The position numbers and the translations under genes are program-made. Shown in pieces: positions 6,019-11,250 of a stretch of DNA of 11,250 bases. The notes under the pieces are model-generated. The model saw only the letters and a list, made by a program, of their open reading frames with translations. It was not told where the DNA came from and did no database searches. The DNA comes from Saprospiraceae bacterium (lineage in GTDB: Bacteria; Bacteroidota; Bacteroidia; Chitinophagales; Saprospiraceae). The stretch spans positions 1 to 11,250 of the forward strand of contig JADZBJ010000369.1 of assembly GCA_020852155.1 (NCBI GenBank), written 5' to 3'. Position 1 is the stretch's first letter, and every line of letters starts with the position of its first letter.

Positions 6019-9000
6019 ATTTTTTATTTGCAATTTTAACCAATTCATTCAGTTTCCAAAGCGCATCCATTGGGGTCATGGTATTCAGGTCGAGCGACAA
6101 CAGTGTTTCCTTGATTTTCAGGGTGTAATCGTCCACGTCAAAAATATGGAGTTGCAGGGGAGCGCCAATGTTTTTGACTTTTTTCTTCAAATTTTCGCTG
6201 GCAGGTTGCGCTTTTTCCGTTGAGTTGGCGCTGCTGTTGTCCACCGATTTTTCTTCCAGGGTTTTCAGAATTTCTGACGCCCGTTCGACAATATGCTGGG
6301 GCATACCGGCCATTCGTGCTACGTGTATCCCAAAAGAGTGATTCGACCCACCCGGCGCGAGTTTGCGCAGGAAAATGACTTTGTGACCTGCTTCGCGGGT
6401 ACTGATGTGGTAGTTGTGGATGCGTTCGTGGCTGTCGCTGAGTTCGTTCAGTTCGTGGTAGTGCGTGGCAAACAGCGTTTTGGGCCTTGCTTTGCCATTA
6501 TCATGCAAGTATTCAGCCAGGCTCCAGGCAATGCTGATACCGTCGTAGGTTGAAGTGCCACGGCCTATTTCATCCAGCAGAATCAGGCTTCGGTCGCTGA
6601 TGTTGTTCATAATCAGGGCCGTTTCATTCATTTCAACCATGAACGTACTCTCGCCGCCACTGATATTATCGCTCGCGCCCACACGGGTGAAAACCTTGTC
6701 CACCAGGCCGATTCGGGCGCTTTGGGCCGGAACGAAACTGCCCATTTGCGCCATCAGGGCGATGAGGTCTGTCTGGCGAAGCAGGGCGGATTTACCGGCC
6801 ATATTAGGGCCTGTAATCAGGATAATCTGGACGGTTTCGTTGTCGAGATACACGTCGTTGGGGACGTACGGCTCACCCACTGGCAGCAGTGTTTCGATCA
6901 CCGGATGACGGCCTTCGCGAATGTCCAGCAAGGTGGAATCATCTACCTGAGGGCGTATGTACTGGTGTTTTTCGGCCACGCGTGCAAAGGACAACAGGCA
7001 ATCCAGGCGTGCTACGATTTGTGCATTCAGTTGAACGGGCTGTATATAACTGGCGATGGTATCCACCAGGTCGCGGAAAAGCCGCTCTTCCAGTTCCTGT
7101 ATTTTTTCTTCAGCACCCAGAATTTTGGCTTCCAGAATTTTGAGTTCTTCTGTGATATATCGCTCGCCGTTGGCAATGGTTTGTTTGCGCGTCCACTCCG
7201 GCGGCACCTGATCTTTCCACTTGGAAGTCACTTCGATATAGTACCCGAAAACGTTGTTAAATGCGATTTTTAAACTTGAAATGCCAGTACGTTCTATTTC
7301 CCGCTGCTGAATTTCGAGCAATAAATCGCGGCTGTTGCGCACCAGATGTCGAAGTTCGGCCAGTTCAGGATGGCAATTGTCGGCCATCGCATTACCCTTG
7401 CGAATATCAGCCGGCGGATCAGGGGCGATGTCGCGTTCGATGCGTTCATACAGGCTTGGGCATGGGTTGAGGCCTTCGGCAAGCCGCACCAGCGCTGCGG
7501 GAACCCCTCCCCCGGCCCCTCCCCAACCGGGAGGGGTGTGCACGCTTTCAGCGTGCGCCGCAGGCGCACCAACTCTCCTCTCTGTTGGGGAGGGGGCGGG
7601 GTTCTCTCCTCTCTCTGTTGGGGCAGGGCTAGGGGAGGGGTCAATTTCTGCTGCCGCTATTTGTCCTATTTTTTGCAAAATCTTGTTTACGACGTCATTA
7701 GGGTTATTAACAACTTCGTTGTTGTGGAATCGGATGACTTCGTACCCGCAAGCATTCAGGTATTCAGTGCGGTATTGGTCATATTCTTGTTGTTCTAAAT
7801 GAATATCCCCATCTACTTCAATAACTAGTCTGTATTCAAGGCTGACAAAATCAGCAATAAAATCCTCGATTGCGTGCTGACGTCTGAACTTAATTCCTGC
7901 TTGTTGTTTTGCCCGGAGAAGTTCCCATAAGATACTTTCAGCTTCTGTGGGTTGTTTGCGCATAGAAAGTACGAAGTCTTTCAGTATTTTCCACCTCTCA
8001 GGATCGGTCTTATAGAATTTCTCTCCTTTGTAACCTGTAACCGCCGCAGGAACCTCTCCCTCGGCCCCTCCCCAACCGGGAGGGGTGTGCACGCTTTCAG
8101 CGTGCGCCGCAGGCGCACCAACTCCCCTCCCGGTTGGGGAGGGGCTGGGGGAGAGGTTTTGCAGCAAATTTTTCAACGAACCGGTAGCCTCCAGTGCCCG
8201 GCGCAGTTGCAGCACTTCCCGCGGATTGACTTTGCCAACGGCGGTCTTGGACATGAGGCGTTCCAGGTCGCCCATTTGCCGGATATAATGCTCCAGTTGG
8301 CCGGTCAGGTCGGCGCTTTCCAGGAAAAACTGCACGGCGTCATGTCGCTCCTGAATTTGTGCGCGATTGGTCAGTGGCAGCAATATCCATTTTTTCAGCA
8401 GTCGCGCACCCATTGGGCTGACTGTGCGATCAAGCACATGCAGCAGTGATCGGCCATTTTCGTGGTTGCTGCTAATGAGTTCGAGGTTGCGTATGGTAAA
8501 TCGGTCGAGCCAGACATACTGCTCAGTTTGCAAACGGCTGATGCCGAGGATGTGACCCAGTTTGTTGTTTTCAGTAGCCGCCAGGTAATGCAAGGCTGCA
8601 CCGGCTGCCGTTTGCGCCAAATCCAGTTCTTCAATACCAAAGCCTTTCAGGCTGGCGGTCTGGAAATGCTGAATCAGTTTTTCACGGGCAAAATCGCGGG
8701 TAAAAATCCAGTCTTCGAGGGTATTGGTGTAAAACTTATCGCCATAAACGGCCGAAAATTCTTTCAGGCGGCTTTTGGGCAAAACAATTTCGGCGGGCTT
8801 GAAACTTTGCAGCAGTTTGTCCACCGTGCCGGAATCGCCTTCGGATACGAAAAACTCGCCTGTGGAAATATCGAGAAAAGCCGCTCCGAAATGGTCATTC
8901 GGGCCGTAAGCCAGCGTAGCCAGAAAGTTGTTTGCGCTGTGGTCCAGCAGGGCATCGTCGGTGGTGACGCCGGGCGTGACGACCTCGGTGACTGACCTGC

Positions 9001-9322
9001 GCACGACCTTGCCGGGTACGGGTTTTTCCATCTGCTCGCAAATGGCTACGCGGTAGCCCGCCCTGACCAATCGCGGCAAGTACATATCCAAAGAGTGATA
9101 TGGGAAGCCAGCCAGTTCGACGTCCGAGCCGCCGTTGTTTCGGCTGGTCAGCGTAATGCCCAGCGCCCGGCTGGCCTTGACGGCGTCTTCGCCGAATGTC
9201 TCGTAGAAGTCGCCGACACGAAACAGCAATACCGCGTCGGGGTACTTTGTCTTGACGCTGATGTACTGCTGCATAAGCGGCGTTGTGGTGCCGCCTTCCG
9301 GGCCTTTTTTGCTCTTTGCCAT
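6017..9322 (-). CDS. mutS: DNA mismatch repair protein MutS with in-frame inserted DUF559 nuclease element
   Basis: An open frame of 1101 aa. MutS binds mismatches and small loops and uses ATP to recruit MutL. The mismatch-reading motif GDFYETF (Phe39, Glu41) is present, as are the connector and core domains, clamp-region sequence (NNVFGYYIEVTS), Walker A GPNMAGKS (838-845), Walker B LILLDE (Asp917-Glu918) with GRGTST, and the C-terminal helix-turn-helix region. Residues about 389-610 are foreign to the family: two proline/glycine-rich repeats flank a DUF559 nuclease domain. Removing them leaves 879 aa, a normal MutS, and rejoins SLKNLLQ to LVRLAEGLNPC. I place the insertion in the core domain, in the loop after the GDLERLM / NPREVLQLRRALEA helices, by comparison with remembered MutS sequences. 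The reading frame is kept throughout, with no stop. The start ATG at 9322 gives MAKSKKG; a TACTTTTG box lies just upstream. Whether the insert is tolerated, cleaved or lowers repair activity cannot be told. Confidence 0.95.
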   Translation of the reverse strand: MAKSKKGPEGGTTTPLMQQYISVKTKYPDAVLLFRVGDFYETFGEDAVKASRALGITLTSRNNGGSDVELAGFPYHSLDMYLPRLVRAGYRVAICEQMEKPVPGKVVRRSVTEVVTPGVTTDDALLDHSANNFLATLAYGPNDHFGAAFLDISTGEFFVSEGDSGTVDKLLQSFKPAEIVLPKSRLKEFSAVYGDKFYTNTLEDWIFTRDFAREKLIQHFQTASLKGFGIEELDLAQTAAGAALHYLAATENNKLGHILGISRLQTEQYVWLDRFTIRNLELISSNHENGRSLLHVLDRTVSPMGARLLKKWILLPLTNRAQIQERHDAVQFFLESADLTGQLEHYIRQMGDLERLMSKTAVGKVNPREVLQLRRALEATGSLKNLLQNLSPSPSPTGRGVGAPAAHAESVHTPPGWGGAEGEVPAAVTGYKGEKFYKTDPERWKILKDFVLSMRKQPTEAESILWELLRAKQQAGIKFRRQHAIEDFIADFVSLEYRLVIEVDGDIHLEQQEYDQYRTEYLNACGYEVIRFHNNEVVNNPNDVVNKILQKIGQIAAAEIDPSPSPAPTERGENPAPSPTERRVGAPAAHAESVHTPPGWGGAGGGVPAALVRLAEGLNPCPSLYERIERDIAPDPPADIRKGNAMADNCHPELAELRHLVRNSRDLLLEIQQREIERTGISSLKIAFNNVFGYYIEVTSKWKDQVPPEWTRKQTIANGERYITEELKILEAKILGAEEKIQELEERLFRDLVDTIASYIQPVQLNAQIVARLDCLLSFARVAEKHQYIRPQVDDSTLLDIREGRHPVIETLLPVGEPYVPNDVYLDNETVQIILITGPNMAGKSALLRQTDLIALMAQMGSFVPAQSARIGLVDKVFTRVGASDNISGGESTFMVEMNETALIMNNISDRSLILLDEIGRGTSTYDGISIAWSLAEYLHDNGKARPKTLFATHYHELNELSDSHERIHNYHISTREAGHKVIFLRKLAPGGSNHSFGIHVARMAGMPQHIVERASEILKTLEEKSVDNSSANSTEKAQPASENLKKKVKNIGAPLQLHIFDVDDYTLKIKETLLSLDLNTMTPMDALWKLNELVKIANKK
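7493..7642. repeat. GC-rich palindromic repeat, copy A (with duplicated arm)
   Basis: It contains the same 63-bp core as copy B (7513-7575). Left arm and core run 7502-7575, and a diverged right arm (CTCTCTGTTGGGGAGGGGGC) ends at about 7603. A second right-arm-like segment follows (7604-7641, CTCTGTTGGGGCAGGGCT), so this copy carries a tandem arm duplication, read in MutS as two successive PAPTERG / PSPTERR modules. The first part, 7502-7603, is 102 bp, again a multiple of three. The stem is less perfect than in copy B. Confidence 0.8.
7642..8041 (-). other. DUF559 (Vsr-like) nuclease domain encoded within mutS
   Basis: Residues about 428-561 of the mutS product, with the DUF559 core at about 454-550. 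Family motifs: a methionine start-like MRKQPTEAESILWELLR (M454; a possible former start codon at 7963), KFRRQHAIEDFIADF (Asp491), RLVIEVDGDIH (Glu502, Asp504, His508), YDQYRTEYLNACGYEVIRF and NNEVVNNPNDVV. DUF559 belongs to the very-short-patch-repair (Vsr)/PD-(D/E)XK-like endonuclease fold, and the acidic residues expected in the active site are all present, so no decay is visible. Free-standing DUF559 proteins are about 115-130 aa, matching this segment. There is no stop codon at its end: translation continues through the second repeat into MutS. It could still be expressed independently from the internal ATG, but I see no ribosome-binding evidence for that. Confidence 0.85.
8042..8158. repeat. 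GC-rich palindromic repeat, copy B (near-perfect 108-bp palindrome)
   Basis: The arms pair as AACCTCTCCC (8051-8060) with GGGAGAGGTT (8149-8158), then, after a 3-nt internal loop, 22 perfect base pairs between 8064-8085 and 8124-8145. The apical region holds two overlapping alternative hairpins: GCACGC-TTTCA-GCGTGC (8089-8105) and GTGCGCC-GCA-GGCGCAC (8102-8118). The length 8051-8158 is 108 bp, 36 codons. Five of six frames are stop-free. Both strands encode similar peptides, with PSPTGRG near the start and PPGWGGA near the end, because of the palindrome. In MutS it is read as residues 389-424. Confidence 0.9.
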
Positions 9323-9329
9323 AAGGTGG

Positions 9330-9337
9330 CAAAAGTA
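9330..9337 (-). promoter_or_regulatory. Candidate -7 box for mutS
   Basis: TACTTTTG on the - strand fits the Bacteroidota TAnnTTTG -7 consensus and ends 7 bp before the mutS ATG. No TTG element is evident at the usual distance upstream. If real, the transcript would start at or very near the start codon, giving a leaderless or nearly leaderless mRNA. Confidence 0.4.
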
Positions 9338-9441
9338 GAAAGACTGTCGGTATTATCTAATTGAAATGCCAATACAAAACCCCATTTTACAAGCGGAAAG
9401 TTTGAAGGCAGTTTTCTCAAAAAATTCCCCGCGCGCCTGCC

Positions 9442-9449
9442 TACCTTTG
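9442..9449 (+). promoter_or_regulatory. Candidate -7 box for the FtsE-like gene
   Basis: TACCTTTG matches TAnnTTTG exactly and lies 19 bp before the TTG start codon at 9469, predicting a leader of about 10-15 nt. No strong -33 TTG is visible at the expected spacing. The 146-bp divergent intergenic region thus holds one -7-like box for each gene. No other structure stands out in it. Confidence 0.45.
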
Positions 9450-9468
9450 CTCGCAAAACCGACCCATT

Positions 9469-10158
9469 TTGGCTCATATCATAAAAATTACAAACGCCGA
9501 TATTTTCCAGCAAGACGCTACGAAAGTGCTCGAAAATATCAGTTTCAATATCGGCGAAGGCGAATTCGTGTACCTGATCGGTAAAACAGGCAGCGGCAAA
9601 AGCAGCCTGCTTAAAACCCTGTACGCCGCATTGCCGCTCCAAAAAGGTTTTGGCGAAGTCGCAGGTATTGACCTCGCTACGCTGAATCGTAAAAACGTCC
9701 ACCTGCTACGCCGTAAATTAGGCATTGTTTTTCAGGATTTTAACCTGCTCACCGACAGAAATGTGGAGGAAAACCTGCGCTTTGTCCTCACAGCTACCGG
9801 CTGGAAAGATGAAGCCGAAATGAACCAGCGCATTACTAAGGTGTTAGAAGAAGTCGGATTGTCCAAAAAACGACTATCCATGCCTTACGAACTGTCGGGC
9901 GGCGAACAACAACGCATCGTTATCGCACGGGCACTCATCAATAATCCGGTGTTGTTGTTAGCCGACGAACCTACCGGCAACCTTGATCCCGAAACCAGCG
10001 ACGATGTACTGACTTTGATGCGTAACCTGGCCAAACAACACAATACGGCGGTACTCTGTGCTACACACGACTACCGTATTCTGAAAAACTTCCCGGCCAG
10101 AATCCTGCGCGTGCAAAACAGCCGCATCCTCGACGACGAAGGCAGCAGCATCAGATGA
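9469..10158 (+). CDS. ftsE: FtsE-like ABC transporter ATP-binding protein
   Basis: 229 aa, a complete single ABC ATPase domain. Walker A GKTGSGKSS (38-46), Q-loop VFQDF (Gln89), signature LSGGEQQR (142-149), Walker B LLLADE (162-167), D-loop GNLDPE, and H-loop THD (His200) are all intact. The VYLIGKTGSGKSSLLKTLY stretch and the LRRKLGIVFQDFNLLTDR motif are characteristic of the FtsE/LolD-MacB group, and Bacteroidota FtsE in particular. FtsE with FtsX acts at the inner membrane to switch on cell-wall hydrolases during division. No ftsX follows, so the permease must be elsewhere, and a LolD-like role cannot be excluded. There is no in-frame ATG before Met118, so the start is the TTG at 9469 (or ATT at 9466); this start puts the first beta strand (HIIKITNADIFQ) where the family has it. 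It is divergent from mutS, and a mobile-like palindrome begins 3 bp after its stop. Confidence 0.88.
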   Translation: MAHIIKITNADIFQQDATKVLENISFNIGEGEFVYLIGKTGSGKSSLLKTLYAALPLQKGFGEVAGIDLATLNRKNVHLLRRKLGIVFQDFNLLTDRNVEENLRFVLTATGWKDEAEMNQRITKVLEEVGLSKKRLSMPYELSGGEQQRIVIARALINNPVLLLADEPTGNLDPETSDDVLTLMRNLAKQHNTAVLCATHDYRILKNFPARILRVQNSRILDDEGSSIR

Positions 10159-10161
10159 TGA

Positions 10162-10309
10162 GGGTGTCTCAGAAGTCAAAAATCGAGCAAATTAGATTAA
10201 CCGCTAAACACGCTAAACACGCTAAGTTTTTGATTTTCAACATTTTGCGCATTTGGCGTGTTTAGCGGTTAATCATAAAAAGCACAGAATCGTTACTTAT
10301 GAGACAGCC
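10162..10309. mobile_element. MITE-like palindromic element with imperfect terminal inverted repeats
   Basis: The left end GGGTGTCTCAGAAGT (10162-10176) and right end ACTTATGAGACAGCC (10295-10309) are inverted repeats matching at 13 of 15 positions. Inside is a second inverted repeat, GATTAACCGCTAAACACGC (10195-10213), pairing perfectly with 10256-10274 and extendable with mismatches through the 9-bp direct repeats CGCTAAACA. The 27-bp tail 10277-10303 recurs at 4338-4364. About 148 bp, no coding capacity. Terminal repeats of the GGCTGTCTCA-AAGT kind resemble ends of transposase-encoding insertion sequences, so a non-autonomous derivative is plausible; I see no clear target duplication. It may also serve as the terminator for the FtsE-like gene, whose stop is at 10158. 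Confidence 0.6.
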
Positions 10310-10320
10310 ACACCATCACA

Positions 10321-10350
10321 TTATCACATCAAAAATTATCACATCAAAAT
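10321..10350 (+). repeat. Two-copy 15-bp tandem repeat just before ytxJ
   Basis: TTATCACATCAAAAA followed by TTATCACATCAAAAT, period 15 bp, ending one base before the ytxJ ATG at 10352. It would lie in the leader and contains no Shine-Dalgarno-like sequence. Confidence 0.7.
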
Positions 10351-10351
10351 T

Positions 10352-10696
10352 ATGGATTGGATTGCGCTGGATAAAATAGAGCAACTGGATGAAATTCAAC
10401 GACTTTCGCACGAGAAGCCTTGTCTGATTTTTAAACACAGTACGCGCTGTAACATTTCCTCTATTGCTCAGTACAGGCTCAATGCTGACTGGGATTTCAG
10501 TGCTGACGAAATTGTGCCTTTTTACCTTGATTTGATTCAATTTCGCCCTATTTCTGCTGAAATTGCCGATCGTTTTCAGGTACACCACGAATCGCCTCAA
10601 GTGCTGCTGATTCAGGCTGGCGAATGCACCTACGACGCCTCGCACCTGGACATTTCCGTTGAGGAGTTGCACGAGATTTTAGGTGAAAAAGTCTGA
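10352..10696 (+). CDS. ytxJ: YtxJ/BrxC-type monothiol bacilliredoxin-like protein
   Basis: 114 aa from the ATG at 10352, which opens on MDWIALDKIEQLDEI as the family does. The frame is open further upstream, to 10253, only because it runs through the palindromic element, so I reject that longer start. The thioredoxin-like fold is shown by IFKHSTRCNISS (candidate active-site Cys33), FYLDLIQFRPISAEIADRF, HESPQVLLI (cis-Pro region) and the C-terminal ISVEELHEIL. Known of the family (DUF2847, 'bacillithiol system redox-active protein YtxJ'): it removes bacillithiol from S-bacillithiolated cytosolic proteins, or acts in that network. Cys24 is the only other cysteine before the active site. It is followed 4 bp later by the acyltransferase gene, suggesting co-transcription. 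Confidence 0.88.
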   Translation: MDWIALDKIEQLDEIQRLSHEKPCLIFKHSTRCNISSIAQYRLNADWDFSADEIVPFYLDLIQFRPISAEIADRFQVHHESPQVLLIQAGECTYDASHLDISVEELHEILGEKV

Positions 10697-10700
10697 TCGA

Positions 10701-11250
10701 ATGGGTTTGCTCAGGCTATGCTGGCGCGGTTTGTTTGCGGGCGTTTTTACCTCGATAGTGGTGGCGCGTATGCGGCTGCTCAATCTTTTTTTCGGAAAAA
10801 ACTATCCCCGAAACCTGCGCATTCGACGCCGTTGGGCGCGGGTTGTCCTGAAAAATTGCGGCATTCGCCTGACTGTTTCAGGCGACATTCCAGCATCGCC
10901 CTGTGTATTGGTCGTTAACCACCGCTCGTGGCTAGATCCGATGCTGATTTTACGCGACGTCCTGGCTTTTCCGGTGGCCAAAGCAGAAATGTCCGACTGG
11001 CCATTGCTGGGTAGCGGCGCGAAATTGGCAGGCATCATTTACGTTCAACGCGAAGACAGCGGCAGCCGACTGAGTACTTTGCGTCAGATGGCCATACAGA
11101 TCAAAGCCGGACATAGCATCATGATTTTTCCGGAAGGAACAACTTCTGACCTCGAGGGAACATTACCCTTTAAAACCGGCGCGTTTCAGGTGGCGGCCAA
11201 GATGAAAATACCTGTCGTTCCGGTAGCCTTGTTGTATGCCGACAAGGCTG
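10701..11250 (+). CDS. plsC: PlsC-like 1-acylglycerol-3-phosphate acyltransferase (3' partial)
   Basis: The frame is open from the ATG at 10701 to the window end (183 complete codons); the gene continues beyond. Motif I NHRSWLDP carries the catalytic His74 and Asp79 (H-x4-D), motif II-like YVQRED is at 114-119, motif III FPEGTTS at 143-149, and motif IV-like IPVVPVAL follows near the edge. An N-terminal hydrophobic stretch (LFAGVFTSIVVA, about 11-22) followed by basic residues (RIRRRWARVV) fits an inner-membrane anchor. The family adds the second acyl chain to lysophosphatidic acid in phospholipid synthesis. Some Bacteroidota homologues acylate other lipids (lyso-ornithine lipid, for example), so the exact acceptor is not proven. 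The start is chosen because it follows the ytxJ stop by 4 bp and includes the membrane segment. Confidence 0.88.
   Translation, partial: MGLLRLCWRGLFAGVFTSIVVARMRLLNLFFGKNYPRNLRIRRRWARVVLKNCGIRLTVSGDIPASPCVLVVNHRSWLDPMLILRDVLAFPVAKAEMSDWPLLGSGAKLAGIIYVQREDSGSRLSTLRQMAIQIKAGHSIMIFPEGTTSDLEGTLPFKTGAFQVAAKMKIPVVPVALLYADKA

Larger units (their letters stand above)
7493..8158 (-). mobile_element. Composite in-frame insertion: palindromic repeat - DUF559 - palindromic repeat
   Basis: A 666-bp (222-codon) block inside mutS, residues about 389-610. It is bounded by two direct copies of a GC-rich palindromic repeat (copy B 8042-8158, copy A 7493-7642) that share 63 identical consecutive bases (7513-7575 = 8062-8124, offset 549). 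Between them is a DUF559 coding unit without its own stop codon. Each copy ends, in mutS sense, with an alike 9-mer (CCTGCGGCG / CCCGCAGCG) after GGTT. The right junction (VPAA|LVRLAEG) and left junction (LLQ|NLSPSP) are placed where MutS-like sequence resumes; they may be off by a few codons. No clear target-site duplication or transposase is seen. Either the repeats and nuclease moved together, or recombination between palindromic copies brought the nuclease in. Confidence 0.8.

Noticed and set aside
7493..8158. Intein in MutS
   Set aside because: No Cys/Ser at the left junction, no terminal His-Asn followed by Cys/Ser/Thr at the right junction, and no Hint-domain motifs.
7493..8158. Self-splicing intron carrying a homing endonuclease
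   Set aside because: The insert is fully open in frame with MutS and its flanks are repeats coding for protein. I see no group I or II core structure, although I cannot run a covariance search.
7335..8449. + strand open frames across the mutS insertion
   Set aside because: They come from the GC-rich palindromes being stop-poor on both strands. The - strand carries the DUF559 motifs and the continuous MutS frame.
10253..10351. 33-codon N-terminal extension of YtxJ
   Set aside because: It lies in the MITE-like element and the 15-bp tandem repeat; homology to the family begins at the ATG at 10352.

Overview
The window reads as a chromosomal segment of a Bacteroidota bacterium, most likely of the Saprospiraceae/Chitinophagales type. 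The evidence is a C-terminal type IX secretion sorting domain on a large exported protein, TAnnTTTG-type -7 promoter boxes in front of mutS and the FtsE-like gene, a bacillithiol-linked YtxJ protein, and a MutS with the family-typical GPNMAGKS Walker A. This placement is inferred from protein and promoter style; no marker gene is present.

Layout. Positions 1-4101 (+) hold the 3' part of a giant secreted Asp-box/PKD/LamG protein, cut by the window edge. Positions 4102-4400 are a repeat-rich convergent intergenic region: three tandem 45-bp hairpin units, a long symmetric hairpin terminator, a 27-bp tail sequence that recurs near 10280, and a fourth hairpin. Positions 4401-5942 (-) encode an acyl-CoA (propionyl-CoA type) carboxylase beta subunit. 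Positions 6017-9322 (-) encode MutS. Divergent from mutS is an FtsE-like ABC ATPase (9469-10158, +). A MITE-like palindromic element follows immediately (10162-10309). Then come ytxJ (10352-10696, +) and, 4 bp later, a PlsC-like acyltransferase that runs off the window.

The standout is inside mutS. A block of about 666 bp (222 codons, about 7493-8158) interrupts the core domain in frame. Without it the protein would be 879 aa, a normal MutS length. The block carries a complete DUF559 (Vsr-like, PD-(D/E)XK-fold) nuclease domain with its acidic residues intact. It is bracketed by two direct copies of a GC-rich palindromic repeat that share 63 identical bases. The intact copy is 108 bp (36 codons), free of stops in five of six frames, and folds into a 32-bp imperfect stem. 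This looks like a composite mobile unit of nuclease plus palindromic repeats that survives in an essential-repair gene as an in-frame protein insertion, comparable in principle to Rickettsia palindromic elements or inteins but with no sign of splicing.

The other genes are ordinary housekeeping functions: odd-chain/branched acyl-CoA metabolism, mismatch repair, a membrane-associated ABC ATPase, thiol redox and phospholipid synthesis. They show no joint pathway beyond the probable ytxJ-plsC operon.
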